Shown: one piece after another, positions 34,659 to 43,920 of the stretch
How the letters are laid out: each line of letters starts with the position of its first letter
How positions within the stretch are numbered: the stretch's first letter is position 1
Assembly: GCF_001644195.2 (NCBI RefSeq)
Contig: NZ_LWBL02000019.1
Coordinates: 1-61,778, forward strand
Reading direction: 5' to 3'
Source: Bacillus marinisedimentorum
Lineage (GTDB): Bacteria > Bacillota > Bacilli > Bacillales > Bacillaceae_O
DNA: 61,778 nt
Notes under the pieces: generated by a model
Told to the model about the DNA's origin: nothing
The model's input: the letters and a program-made list of their open reading frames with translations, nothing else
Database searches by the model: none
Position numbers and translations under genes: made by a program

Positions 34659-35888
34659 TTATGTGCGATAGCTCGCATTTATCTTCACATAATCATAAGT
34701 CAAATCGCATCCCCACGCTTTGGCTCCGGCCTTGCCGACGTTCAGGTTCACACTGATCTCCACTGTTTCGTTTTTCAGATATTCAGACACGCCGGCTTCC
34801 GAAAACGGAACAGGACTGCTTTTTTCAAGAACACTATACGGTCCGATATAAATATCGACAAGCTCCGGGTCCACGAGAACATCAGCATGCCCTATTGCAC
34901 CGATAATTCTTCCCCAGTTAGCATCCGCTCCGTAAACGGCAGTTTTCACCAGACTGGAACCGACCACTTTTTTCGCCACGACACCTGCCTCTTCTTCCGT
35001 CTGCGCACCATGCACATTCACTTCAATCAGCCTTGTGGCACCTTCTCCATCCCTGGCAATCATCTTGGAAAGGTCCTGGCAAACCAGTTTGAAGCCTTCC
35101 ATGAAATTCGGCCAATCGGGATGCGTTTCATCAAGCGTTTCATTTCCAGCCATGCCATTTGCCATGGCAACCACCATATCGTTTGTCGAGGTTTCACCGT
35201 CAACTGTGATGCGATTGTATGTTTTGTCTGTCGCTGTGCGCAAAGCCGAATTGAGAGCACCCGGATCAATCTTCGCGTCTGTCGTCATAAATGCAAGCAT
35301 GGTCCCCATGTTCGGGTGAATCATCCCCGAACCTTTCGCTGCCCCGGCAATCGTCACTTCAGCCGAGCCGACTTTCACCTTGTAGCACGCTTCTTTCGTT
35401 GTCAGGTCGGTTGTTAAAATCGCTTCGGCAAAGTCCTTTGCATTCTTATTTCCCGCTGCCGGTTTCAATCGTTTCATATTCTTTTCAATTTTTTCGATTG
35501 GGAGCCGCTCGCCGATCACTCCGGTTGATGCCACTGCCACCCGATGCTCAGGAATGGAATAATGACTGGCGCACAGCTTTCTCATCCTGTATGCGTTTTC
35601 CAGTCCTTCTTTTCCTGTACAGGCGTTTGCGTTGGCGCTGTTCACCAACACAGCCTGCAGCTTCCCATCCGCCGCAAGGCTCTCCCTAGTCACTGATAGC
35701 GGGGCAGCCTGAAAATGGCTTTTCGTATATACAGCAGCACTTTCAGCCGGAACTTCACTGATGATCACGCCAAGGTCTTTCCGCTTATATTTCAAGCCGG
35801 CGTGAATCCCTGCTGCTGTGAATCCTGCAGGGCTGGTGATGCTTCCATTCTCAACTTTTATCGGACGTTCAGTCGTTAATGTGATCAA
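34659..35888 (-). CDS. argJ: Bifunctional glutamate N-acetyltransferase/ornithine acetyltransferase
   Basis: A 409-residue ArgJ that recycles the acetyl group from acetylornithine to glutamate. Key segments: STGVIGERLPIEKI near residue 118, the self-cleavage region HPNMGTMLAFMTTD near 195 (cut before the nucleophilic Thr), and TVDGETSTNDMV near 224. A TTG start is used, with GGAGGGAG seven bases ahead. Second gene of the operon, 20 bases below argC. Confidence 0.93.
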   Translation of the reverse strand: MITLTTERPIKVENGSITSPAGFTAAGIHAGLKYKRKDLGVIISEVPAESAAVYTKSHFQAAPLSVTRESLAADGKLQAVLVNSANANACTGKEGLENAYRMRKLCASHYSIPEHRVAVASTGVIGERLPIEKIEKNMKRLKPAAGNKNAKDFAEAILTTDLTTKEACYKVKVGSAEVTIAGAAKGSGMIHPNMGTMLAFMTTDAKIDPGALNSALRTATDKTYNRITVDGETSTNDMVVAMANGMAGNETLDETHPDWPNFMEGFKLVCQDLSKMIARDGEGATRLIEVNVHGAQTEEEAGVVAKKVVGSSLVKTAVYGADANWGRIIGAIGHADVLVDPELVDIYIGPYSVLEKSSPVPFSEAGVSEYLKNETVEISVNLNVGKAGAKAWGCDLTYDYVKINASYRT

Positions 35889-35908
35889 ACTATTTCTCCC
35901 TCCATTTT

Positions 35909-36943
35909 TTATGGATAAACCGGCACTTGTTTCAATCCGGTTTTTTCATCAAATCCGAAACGTACGTTCATATTATGGACAGCCTGCCCAGCTGCACCTT
36001 TTACAAGATTGTCAATGGCCGATACGATTGTGGTTCTGCCGGTGCGGGGATCGACAGAGAACCCGATGTCACAAAAATTGGAGCCGCGGACTTCCTTTGT
36101 CGCGGGCACATCTTCTGGGTCACGTATTCGTACAAACGGTTCACCGGCATATTCATCCATGTATATGCCTGACACATCCTTTTCAGTCAGGCCTTTGTTC
36201 AACTCGACATATATGGTAGAAAGAATCCCCCTGACCATCGGCACCAGGTGGGTCGTAAACGAAATCGGGCCTGTACTGCCGTCCCATTTGGAAAGCTGCT
36301 GCTCAATTTCAGGAATATGCTGATGCCGGTTCACTTTGTACGCTTTAAAGTTCTCGCTCATTTCCCCGAAATGGGCAGTCAATGATGTGCCGCGACCCGC
36401 ACCCGATACGCCCGATTTTGCATCGACGATGATACGGCGGGGATCTATCAGCCCGTTTTTCAGGAGCGGGCCAAGCGCCAGTAATACAGCCGTCGGGTAA
36501 CACCCGGGATTCGCTATCAAATTTGCCGACCGGACATTCTCTTTCTCCCACTCAGTCAAACCATACACTGCTTCATCCAGGAATGCGGAATCAGGTGCAG
36601 GCTTGTTGTACCATTTTTCATAGTCTGCAGAGTTCTTGATGCGGAAATCTCCAGAAAGGTCAATCACGGTAAGTCCTTCCTGTATAAGCTGAGGTGTCAG
36701 TTTGGCGGAAACACCGGATGGCGTTGCTAAAAAGACGACATCCGCTTCGATCTTTTGAGGTTCAATCTTTTGCAGGACAGGATTCATCCCGGATCCAGCA
36801 AGGTGTGGAAAGAGTCCAGAAAGGGATTCTCCCGCTTTAGATGATGAGTAGACTGTAATATTGCTGACATGGTCGTGGTCGTTCAATAATCGGATAAGCT
36901 CTGCGCCCCCGTAGCCGGTGGCACCTATGATTGCCGCTTTCAT
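35909..36943 (-). CDS. argC: N-acetyl-gamma-glutamyl-phosphate reductase
   Basis: A 344-residue NADPH-dependent reductase, third step of arginine synthesis. N-terminal Rossmann motif IIGATGYGGAEL, catalytic Cys in ANPGCYPTAV near residue 148, and the His in NRHQHIPEIEQ near 210. ATG behind GGGAGGGGAACG. First gene of the arginine operon; the promoter just upstream carries an ArgR-type box. Confidence 0.95.
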   Translation of the reverse strand: MKAAIIGATGYGGAELIRLLNDHDHVSNITVYSSSKAGESLSGLFPHLAGSGMNPVLQKIEPQKIEADVVFLATPSGVSAKLTPQLIQEGLTVIDLSGDFRIKNSADYEKWYNKPAPDSAFLDEAVYGLTEWEKENVRSANLIANPGCYPTAVLLALGPLLKNGLIDPRRIIVDAKSGVSGAGRGTSLTAHFGEMSENFKAYKVNRHQHIPEIEQQLSKWDGSTGPISFTTHLVPMVRGILSTIYVELNKGLTEKDVSGIYMDEYAGEPFVRIRDPEDVPATKEVRGSNFCDIGFSVDPRTGRTTIVSAIDNLVKGAAGQAVHNMNVRFGFDEKTGLKQVPVYP

Positions 36944-36969
36944 CGTTCCCCTCCCAGATTATTTCTTCA

Positions 36970-36998
36970 ATTATAAGTGTGAATAAAAATAAAATCAA
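36970..36998 (-). promoter_or_regulatory. Promoter of argCJBDF
   Basis: On the minus strand TTGATT (36998-36993), 17-bp spacer, TATAAT (36975-36970), 27 bases upstream of the argC start codon. Confidence 0.8.
36978..36995 (+). promoter_or_regulatory. ArgR (AhrC) operator in the argC promoter
   Basis: TGTGAATAAAAATAAAAT matches the B. subtilis ARG box (CATGAATAAAAATTCAAG-like) and fills the spacer between the -35 and -10 sites, so binding would block transcription when arginine is present. Confidence 0.65.
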
Positions 36999-37047
36999 TT
37001 GTATATTTAATCTTTTTTTGATTTTTTAACCCACTCCTTGATCCCTT

Positions 37048-37101
37048 ATAAAAAAGAAAAAAGATAAGCTTTTTACTCCATTCCGGTAAAAGCTTATCTT
37101 C
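37048..37101 (-). terminator. Terminator below the SLC13 transporter gene
   Basis: AAGATAAGCTTTTA-loop-TAAAAAGCTTATCTT with TTTTTTCTTTTTTA following on the minus strand. The rest of the 326-bp gap (37102-37269) shows nothing. Confidence 0.75.
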
Positions 37102-37269
37102 AAAATATAAACCTATTATACATAACTGAAAATTCTAAATCAACGCGAATTTTCTGGTAATGGAAATGAGATACAATCATTTACAGGGTTTTCAGCCATT
37201 CTCGGCTGCTTTTCCTTTAAATATCTCTATCTATATAACTGATTATCATACATGCCGCAAATTTACCGA

Positions 37270-39123
37270 TCAAAACGGATAAACGACCGGTATCAAGATA
37301 AGCATGATGAATGCCAGTATGATCTGCAGCGGAACGCCTGCTCTGGCAAAGTCACTGAATTTGTAACTTCCCGCAGTCATGACAAGCGCATTAGGAGGAG
37401 AAGCCATCGGCGTTGAAAAAGCCATACTCGCCGACACAGCAACGGCAATGAGCAAAGGGTATGGGCTTACACCCATTTGTTCCGCCGCGGTTACGGCAAT
37501 CGGCGCAAAGATGACTGCAGTTGCCGTATTGCTGATGAATTGACTTAACAGCATTGTTACGAAATAGAAACCGGCCATTACGGCATAAGCCCCAAACGAA
37601 CCGAGCAAATCGAGCATGCCGTCTGAAATAAACTTCACTCCTCCTGTCTTTTCGAGCGCAGTTGCCATCGGCAACATACCTCCGAGTAAGATGACTGTTT
37701 CCCAGTTTATGCTGTTGTAGGCTTCTTTAGTCGTCCGCAGGCTGCCGCTTGCCGCCATCAGCATCGCAGCGATCAAGACGGCGGTCACTGTCTCAACGAT
37801 TCCAAATGTCATAAGGATCAGCATCAAAAGCATGATGGCTCCGGCCACCGGCGCTTTAGACGTTATCGGCTCTTTGCCGGCCTGTTCATCCGGACGACCG
37901 ACAACGACAAGATCTGCAGATGTTTTGGCAAGCAGCCCGATACTTTTCCAGCTTCCCTGAACAAGCAGTGCATCCCCATTTTGAAGTTTTGCTGCATCAA
38001 CGCCGGAGTGAATATACTTCTCTCCTCTTTTCACCGAAAGGATATTAAGGTTATACCGGTCCCTGAATTCAAGTTCACTAATCGTACGGCCGACAAAAAA
38101 CGACTGCGGCGCAATAAGCATTTCACTGATTCCGACATCACTCGAAATAAGTTCATCGACAAGCAATTCTTCTGTTTCGGGAAGTTCCGACAGGTCAAAA
38201 TCTGCCGCAAAGCGTTCAGCATTCTGATGAGAACCGAACAATAGGAGCTGATCTCCCTCCTGAATGCGGAGCTCGGCCCTTCCCACTTCCGGTTCGTCAT
38301 TTCTTACCAGTGACTTCAGCATCTTTCCTTTACGATTTACTTCCAGAATAGTAAGCCCGTACTCTTTCCCGGCATTGATTTCAGAAATGGCCCTGTCGGC
38401 CAGTGGAGAATTTGCCGGAACTTCTAACTCGTGAAGCCTTTCGGTCAAATTATAGAGTCCGGCGAGGGTCTGCGGCGTCCGTTCGGACATCTCTGTTCCA
38501 GCAGCAGATGATTCACTTCCGAAAAGCCATTTGCGAAACAGCAAAATATAAATAATGCCAACAGCAAGGCCGACCAACCCGACCGGTGCCAGTGAAAAAA
38601 AGGTAAGTGGGTCATAGCCGCTTTCCCGAAGTGTATCACTGATTACAAGGTTTGGCGGAGTTCCAATCAATGTCCAAACCCCGCCAAGACTGCTTGCGTA
38701 AGCAAGCGGTATCAAAAGCTTTGAAGGATTAAGGCCAATTTCGCCTGACAACGTCATGATGACAGGGAGTAAAACTGCCACAGTTCCGGTATTGCTGATG
38801 AACCCGCTGAACATCCCGACAAGGCCCATCATGAGAATCAGCAGCTTGACTTCACTCCCTCCGGATAATTTAAGAATACGCGTGCCGATCATTTGAGCAA
38901 GTCCTGTTCTCAAAATTCCTGCCCCTACCACAAACAAGCCGGCTATCATCACAACCACCGGATTGGCAAAACCCGCCAGCGCTTCCTCAGCGTCTATAAT
39001 TCCGAACAGCAGCAGGGCAAGCAGTGAGCCCAATGCCACAAGATCAATCCGGAATTTTCCTGTCAAAAACATTGCTGTCACAATACCTAAAATAATAAAT
39101 GTCATCGTCATATCATCCGGCAT
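37270..39123 (-). CDS. SLC13/DASS family anion transporter with TrkA-C domains
   Basis: A 617-residue permease of the SLC13/DASS (ArsB/NhaD-like) group. Two blocks of TM helices (residues ~5-195 and ~425-617) flank two cytosolic TrkA_C (RCK_C) domains (~225-310 and ~325-405). Each membrane half holds the helix-turn substrate motif: SNTGTVAVLLPV near 110 and SNTATAVIFAPI near 535. Such proteins with RCK_C inserts carry sulfate, dicarboxylates or other anions with sodium; the substrate cannot be told here. ATG behind GACGAGGAGTGATTAA. Monocistronic with its own terminator. Confidence 0.85.
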   Translation of the reverse strand: MPDDMTMTFIILGIVTAMFLTGKFRIDLVALGSLLALLLFGIIDAEEALAGFANPVVVMIAGLFVVGAGILRTGLAQMIGTRILKLSGGSEVKLLILMMGLVGMFSGFISNTGTVAVLLPVIMTLSGEIGLNPSKLLIPLAYASSLGGVWTLIGTPPNLVISDTLRESGYDPLTFFSLAPVGLVGLAVGIIYILLFRKWLFGSESSAAGTEMSERTPQTLAGLYNLTERLHELEVPANSPLADRAISEINAGKEYGLTILEVNRKGKMLKSLVRNDEPEVGRAELRIQEGDQLLLFGSHQNAERFAADFDLSELPETEELLVDELISSDVGISEMLIAPQSFFVGRTISELEFRDRYNLNILSVKRGEKYIHSGVDAAKLQNGDALLVQGSWKSIGLLAKTSADLVVVGRPDEQAGKEPITSKAPVAGAIMLLMLILMTFGIVETVTAVLIAAMLMAASGSLRTTKEAYNSINWETVILLGGMLPMATALEKTGGVKFISDGMLDLLGSFGAYAVMAGFYFVTMLLSQFISNTATAVIFAPIAVTAAEQMGVSPYPLLIAVAVSASMAFSTPMASPPNALVMTAGSYKFSDFARAGVPLQIILAFIMLILIPVVYPF

Positions 39124-39657
39124 TTAATCACTCCTCGTCCAGCATAGCGCATTTCCATAATAGCATTTGCACAAATATTGATATGCACCAAAAATAAAAC
39201 GCTCTCTTCCGGTCCTTATTTTTTGTATTTCCGGAATCAAGGATCGTGACACCCGATTTACGGCATATGTATTTTTTTACAAAACTGTTTTCGCAAACAT
39301 TGGTGCTAATTTGAAAAGAAGAAGCGTTTTGCACTGCAGGTACTCATTTTCGGAAGTTACACAGGAGGCGGCGTCTCCAAGAAGAGTTTCAATTTAATTA
39401 TTCTACCTATACTCCTGGTGCCTCACCTGTCCACTGCCTCTGAGAGTTCTGCCAACGTCCAATAAACCTGTTATTTTGAACAGCGTAAGACGCTGGCAAG
39501 TATACGAATAGCAGCAGGATATACCCTATGCTTGCCGCTTATTCTTCCCAGAGGGGATCAAAGCAGCTATCGCTCGGAGCTGTATGACTCAGCTATATCC
39601 AAAATATGTTATCCGGCACTTTGGTGAAACCAACAATCATTAAAAAAAAACTTCAGG
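39124..39657. other. Intergenic region, decayed repeat sequence
   Basis: No supported gene in about 530 bp. The part 39541-39592 (TTCTTCCCAGAGGGGATCA then GCTATCGCTCGGAGCTG) looks like a badly decayed right half of a family B repeat. A complete diverged copy follows. Confidence 0.4.
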
Positions 39658-39832
39658 ACAAATGCGCAAGACGTCCGCTTAGCGGCGTACGCATAAGCGG
39701 GGTTCCCGCTCTTTCCTACCGGAGGGGATCACCGTTTATGACGATAGCCGCCGGCGCCTGGAGCTGGACGATTCCCTCCTGGCTTTAAATCCACAACACT
39801 TACATTTTATAATTTCCTTAACAGCAAAAAAG
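39658..39832. repeat. Dispersed repeat family B, second long copy
   Basis: Matches 901-1086 over its full length, including the tail CTGGACGATTCCCTCCTGGC. The inner hairpin is mostly deleted (CCCGCTCTTTCCTACCGG), while CATAAGCGG and CCGTTTATG remain. Confidence 0.75.
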
Positions 39833-39858
39833 GAGAAGGCACATCACTCACCCTCTCC
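39826..39858 (-). terminator. Terminator overlapping the GGDEF-EAL gene stop
   Basis: GGAGAGGG-loop-CCTTCTCC (one G-T pair) followed by TTTTTT on the minus strand; the 5' arm lies in the last codons of the gene. Confidence 0.7.
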
Positions 39859-41970
39859 CACAGCTTCTTTTTTCATTAAAAACGATGCGGCCAAATTGCC
39901 CGGCAGTACCGGCTTGCTGTATAAGTAGCCCTGCACTCTTGTACACCCGAGCTGAAGCAGCATGTCTTTCTGCCCCTCCTGTTCCACACCTTCAGCGATG
40001 ACACTTAGGCCAAGGCTCTTAGACATATGTATAATTGTTTCTGTAATTGCCGCATCTTTTTGTTCCTGTAAAATATCATGAATAAATGATTGGTCAATTT
40101 TAAGGACATCAATCGGAAATCGTTTCAAATGGCCGAGGGATGAGTATCCCTTGCCGAAATCATCAATTGCGATACCCACTCCGAGTTCCTTCAGCTGCTG
40201 AAGAATCGAAATTGTCTCTGCGGTATTCCGCATCGCCCCTTCAGTGATTTCAATTTCCAGGCAAGACGGCGGAAGATTATACTTTTGCAAAGAAGCGGCG
40301 ATAATGTTTACGAGATCGGCCTGCTGGAATTGTTTAGCGGACAGATTCACAGCAATCCGAACAGGTTTGTAACCCTCAGAGAGCCATTCGCTATACTGCC
40401 GGCATACTTCTTCAAACACCCACATGCCAATCGGAATGATCAGTCCGGTTTCTTCCGCAAGCGGGATGAATTCACCGGGAGGAACTTTCCCATATTTCCC
40501 GCTTTCCCAGCGCAGCAATGCTTCTACCCCTATGATCGTACCTGTACGGACATCCAGCTGCGGCTGGTATTCGAGGTGAAAGTCACCCTTCTCCAGACCC
40601 TGTCTAAGTTCTGTTTCCATCATAAATGTGCGTGAGTTATTTTTCTCCATCGTATTATTATAAAAACGATAATGGCCTTTGCCATTTTCCTTAACGCGAT
40701 ACAGCGCATTATCCGCATTTTTTATGATGGTTTCTTCATCGCGCCCATCCTGTGGAAACATGCTGATGCCGATACTCACCGAAATGTAAAAATGCTGCCC
40801 TTTTATGATAAAAGGATCATAAAATGACGTTATAATCTCTTCAGCAAGCGAACTCGCCCTGTTTCTGTCGGTCTGTTCAAGCAGAATGATAAATTCATCT
40901 CCGCCCTGCCGGAATACGGAGATACCTTCATCTGAAAGGGCCTGTATGCGTTTGGATACTTCAACTAGCAGTTTATCACCATAGCTGTGCCCGAGTGCAT
41001 CATTTAAGTATTTGAACCGGTCAATATCAAGATACATCACCGCCGCCTGCCCGTTAGTCCTGTCAGCTTTTGCAAAGGAGGCCTCCATTTGCAGGGAAAG
41101 TGAACTCCTGTTCGGAAGGCCCGTGAGACTGTCGTGGTAAGCCATGTATTCAATCATCCGTTTATTACGGTTTTGGTCGGTTACATCTTTCGCGATCACA
41201 TATACACCTGTCACCCGCTCATCGACGAAGATAGGGGCTGTCTTCAATTGAATTTGCTTGACCGCCCCATCGAGATTTCTCATTTCCGAATTCGTTTCCT
41301 GGTTGCGCGCCTCTTTCATCGTTATGCTCAAGCTGTATTCAAACGGGGTCTTACATCTCTCAAACAGCAGGCTGCTGAACGGGATATTGAATAGAGTACC
41401 GGCAGAGAGGCCGGTCAATGTAACGGCAGCGGGATTGGCGCTTGTTATATTCCCATCCTGGTCGAGCGAGAAAACCGCGTCCATGTTATGGTCGAAAAGC
41501 GATTGGTACCTCTGTTTGTTGATGTTCAGCTGCTGCTTTTCCAAAACACTTTGCGTCACATCGCGCGTCACTGATACGACATACCTGCATTCATGGTCGG
41601 CATCCAAGATAGGCGTCAGTATGGATTCTCCATAAAAGATTCTTCCGTTTTCCATCTTCAGCAAATCCTGATAGGAATACGGCTCCCTCTTATTGACAAC
41701 ATGTTCATAGGCTTGCTGCAGCTGCCCGGCCGCCTCCTTAGACAGCACCTCATCAATGTACTTGCCTATTGCAGTTTCCGGAAGCCCGGCCACTTCACGG
41801 GCTTTGTCATTTACCTCAACATACCGAAAAAGAGGTCCTTCTTCGACCTTCATCAAAAAAACCAGATCTTTTACGGCATTAAAAATGGTCTGGTGTATGA
41901 ATTGCTCGATCCGTTCGCTTTTAAGCAAACTGTTGAAATCTTCCTGAAGTGCATTTTTTATCCGGCTCAT
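39844..41970 (-). CDS. PAS-PAS-GGDEF-EAL cyclic di-GMP protein
   Basis: A 708-residue signalling protein, no TM helix seen. Two PAS domains (~residues 25-130 and 145-265), a GGDEF domain (~275-430) with an intact active site RQGGDEF near 362, and an EAL domain (~450-700) with intact EALLRW and DDFGKGYSSL. Both diguanylate cyclase and phosphodiesterase activity are thus possible; which dominates cannot be read from sequence. The last codons lie in a terminator hairpin. ATG after GGGAGAAAGCAC. No neighbouring target gene is evident. Confidence 0.88.
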   Translation of the reverse strand: MSRIKNALQEDFNSLLKSERIEQFIHQTIFNAVKDLVFLMKVEEGPLFRYVEVNDKAREVAGLPETAIGKYIDEVLSKEAAGQLQQAYEHVVNKREPYSYQDLLKMENGRIFYGESILTPILDADHECRYVVSVTRDVTQSVLEKQQLNINKQRYQSLFDHNMDAVFSLDQDGNITSANPAAVTLTGLSAGTLFNIPFSSLLFERCKTPFEYSLSITMKEARNQETNSEMRNLDGAVKQIQLKTAPIFVDERVTGVYVIAKDVTDQNRNKRMIEYMAYHDSLTGLPNRSSLSLQMEASFAKADRTNGQAAVMYLDIDRFKYLNDALGHSYGDKLLVEVSKRIQALSDEGISVFRQGGDEFIILLEQTDRNRASSLAEEIITSFYDPFIIKGQHFYISVSIGISMFPQDGRDEETIIKNADNALYRVKENGKGHYRFYNNTMEKNNSRTFMMETELRQGLEKGDFHLEYQPQLDVRTGTIIGVEALLRWESGKYGKVPPGEFIPLAEETGLIIPIGMWVFEEVCRQYSEWLSEGYKPVRIAVNLSAKQFQQADLVNIIAASLQKYNLPPSCLEIEITEGAMRNTAETISILQQLKELGVGIAIDDFGKGYSSLGHLKRFPIDVLKIDQSFIHDILQEQKDAAITETIIHMSKSLGLSVIAEGVEQEGQKDMLLQLGCTRVQGYLYSKPVLPGNLAASFLMKKEAVGEGE

Positions 41971-42140
41971 GTGCTTTCTCCCTGTTTAAGAAATCGTTTT
42001 CAAAAATAGCCAATTTTATCTATTATTGTATCATAAACGACGATATCCGACATGCCGCCAGTAAAAATTCCCTTTGTTCCAATGGGTATCGGAGCATCTT
42101 TTCACAGAAAACTCACATACGAAGCCGGCGCCAGGGGCGG

Positions 42141-42497
42141 CTATAGACCCAGGCCTATCCAGAACAGCAGAATGCTTCCTCCTGCGGATAATAGGATGTA
42201 AAGAAAACCAGATCCGTATTTTCCGCTGCGAAAAAGCTGCAGAGCTTCATTACTGAAAGTGGAAAAGGTTGTGAGAGCCCCGAAAAATCCGGTTGTAACA
42301 GATAGAAAGATAAATCCATCAGGACTGTTATCATATAATGACATAAATATGCCGAGACCGAACGAACCCGCCCAATTTGCAGCAATCATCGCAAAAGGAA
42401 CCGGAGCCTTTTCCTGCACGTTTTTCAGCAACACGCCGATTGAAAGCCTGAGCAGCGCTCCGAAAAAGCCCCCTGTCATCACTGCGAGTATATTCAT
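42141..42497 (-). CDS. crcB: Fluoride channel FluC (CrcB) subunit 2
   Basis: A 118-residue, four-helix Fluc/CrcB protein that exports fluoride. Family marks: GGFFGALLRL at the start, the ANWAGSFGLGIF segment with Asn near residue 41, and TTGFFGALTTFSTFSNEA near 67. It overlaps its upstream partner by one base (TGATG), so the two are made together and probably pair in opposite orientation. No fluoride riboswitch was found upstream. Confidence 0.9.
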   Translation of the reverse strand: MNILAVMTGGFFGALLRLSIGVLLKNVQEKAPVPFAMIAANWAGSFGLGIFMSLYDNSPDGFIFLSVTTGFFGALTTFSTFSNEALQLFRSGKYGSGFLYILLSAGGSILLFWIGLGL

Positions 42498-42892
42498 CAG
42501 CTCCCTCCTTCTGCTTCCCCAACGTTACGTTCGGCTGCCCGCTCCCCGGCAGCGTATCCGAAAAAAGCGGAAAATATCCCTGCTGCCAGGGATATTGAAA
42601 TGTACAGAACAGCGGTGCCGGCGAATTCTCCCCCAAGGGAAACCGCTTCACCTGCAAAAGCGGACATCGTAGTAAAGCCTCCAAGCAATCCCGTACCTAC
42701 ACTGTTGTATATCCATCTATCCACATGTTTTTTCGATTTATAACCGATCAGGATTCCGAGCAGAAAACTCCCGAATACATTGGCAAGCAGCGTACCTGTC
42801 GGAAATCCGTCTCCATTGAAAATTATACTGAAGTAATATCGGCCAGCTGCACCAAGCGCCCCGCCAAGTCCTGTTCCAAAAATGTTCAACAT
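42497..42892 (-). CDS. crcB: Fluoride channel FluC (CrcB) subunit 1
   Basis: A 131-residue four-helix Fluc/CrcB protein. GGALGAAGRYY at the N terminus, LLANVFGSFLLGILIG near 35 and TGLLGGFTTMSAFAGEA near 67 are the family signatures. The C terminus has an extra Ala/Glu-rich tail (GERAAERNVGEAEGG). First gene of a two-gene fluoride export pair; ATG behind GCAGAGGTGTACGGGT. Confidence 0.9.
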   Translation of the reverse strand: MLNIFGTGLGGALGAAGRYYFSIIFNGDGFPTGTLLANVFGSFLLGILIGYKSKKHVDRWIYNSVGTGLLGGFTTMSAFAGEAVSLGGEFAGTAVLYISISLAAGIFSAFFGYAAGERAAERNVGEAEGGS

Positions 42893-43045
42893 ACCCGTAC
42901 ACCTCTGCTCCCGTAACCAAATTGTAATATCACCATGAGTTTAACATCAAAATCACAGGGGTATTCAATGAACCATACACAGAAAACCAGCATTTCACAC
43001 ATAAATATCCTGCCAAAATATATACTCAACAAGGAGGACTTCATA

Positions 43046-43372
43046 ATGATAGAAAAAACATTTGTTATCCATAAGCCGGTTTCAACTTCAGAAATTTATG
43101 ATTTCATAAATACTGCACAGAATTCCGAAAGCCGGATTCAAGTTTTTTACAACCAGTCCGGCACTTCCCAGCAATATATTGATTTTACTACACTTCTTTT
43201 ATCCCTTCAGGAAAACGATACAATTATCCTGACGGCAGACGGCCCTGATGCTGAAAAAACGGTCAATGACCTTCGTGACACTCTTTCATCTTCAATCCTG
43301 GAATCCGGCATTCTAGAGATCGCCCAAAACATCGCGAGCTATGAAGATAAGCAAGAAACCGCAGGACAGTAA
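43046..43372 (+). CDS. HPr-like protein lacking the phospho-histidine
   Basis: A 108-residue protein resembling the PTS phosphocarrier HPr in overall pattern: a strand, a helix, IQVFYNQSGTSQQYIDFTTLLLSLQENDTIILTADGPDAEKTVNDL (the GxxxNLKSIMGVMSLG..G..I.I...G.DE pattern of HPr in altered form). The HPr active-site His and the regulatory Ser46 are both missing, so it could not take part in sugar phosphotransfer. The ATG follows CAAGGAGGACTTCATA. It overlaps the next small gene by 32 bases. A regulatory binding role is a guess. Confidence 0.6.
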   Translation: MIEKTFVIHKPVSTSEIYDFINTAQNSESRIQVFYNQSGTSQQYIDFTTLLLSLQENDTIILTADGPDAEKTVNDLRDTLSSSILESGILEIAQNIASYEDKQETAGQ

Positions 43373-43505
43373 ACAGCATTACATTGACTATTGCCTTTCT
43401 GCCGGCATTTATAAACACGCGGATGGAAGGCAGCTTTATGAACTAACAACCAGGGAATTGAAAGAGATTTCAAAACTAAAACAAACAGCAGCCGTAAAAG
43501 GATAA
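43341..43505 (+). CDS. 54-residue FbpA-like small basic protein
   Basis: Starts inside the end of the HPr-like gene in another frame and reads MKISKKPQDSKQ, then YIDYCLSAGIYKHADGRQLYELTTRELKEISK. This matches the pattern of Fur-regulated basic protein A (FbpA) and similar small Bacillus proteins (YGIYKK.DRQLYELTL.ELE). There is no clear ribosome site, so it would depend on coupling with the upstream gene. A terminator follows 21 bases later. FbpA in B. subtilis works with the sRNA FsrA in iron sparing; no Fur box was seen here. Confidence 0.5.
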   Translation: MKISKKPQDSKQHYIDYCLSAGIYKHADGRQLYELTTRELKEISKLKQTAAVKG

Positions 43506-43525
43506 GAAATAGAGTGGAAATGAGC

Positions 43526-43557
43526 AGACCAAATCATTATGTGATTTGGTCTTGTTT
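43526..43557 (+). terminator. Terminator of the HPr-like/FbpA-like unit
   Basis: AGACCAAATCA-TTAT-(G)TGATTTGGTCT followed by TGTTT. Confidence 0.75.
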
Positions 43558-43611
43558 CGTATATCTGTGAATATGACATTTTTGTATAAAATAACCATCT
43601 AAGATAAAAGT

Positions 43612-43712
43612 GGAATAGCACTTCATGCGCCACTTGATTGGAGCGGAAGGGGCTCGACTCCTCGAAAATAAAAACCAATTTCTTCATGCGGTATCAAGAT
43701 CCCGCTGCGTAA
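43612..43712. repeat. Dispersed repeat family A, partial copy
   Basis: TTGATTGGAGCGGAAGGGGC, GACTCCTCGAAAATAAAAACC and TTTCTTCATGCGGTATCAA match the right-end copy; the GGGACTAGCGGGACATG half is lacking. No gene seen in 43506-43920. Confidence 0.7.
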
Positions 43713-43811
43713 ATCAACTCCTCGTTCTAAAATGCAACTTTTCGAACAGTCTATTATCCAGATTTATTCTATTAAATCTAGCTTCAGCTGAACAAGGCCA
43801 GCAAAAGCAAA

Positions 43812-43840
43812 ACGCATGGATAGTGAATCCATACGTTTTT
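43812..43840. terminator. Probable bidirectional terminator below yxlG
   Basis: ACGCATGGAT-AGTGA-ATCCATACGT with TTTTT on the plus strand and GCGTTTTGCTTTTGC on the minus strand. Confidence 0.55.
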
Positions 43841-43920
43841 ATAGGCGATTACTATATTATTTTGACTTGTTAATTCAACAGTTGCTTTTTCCAGTACCTG
43901 ATCATGAATAACTCTGCATA

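Noticed and set aside
42893-42960. Fluoride riboswitch before the crcB pair
   Set aside because: The short leader lacks the conserved fluoride aptamer words and pseudoknot; nothing supports it.
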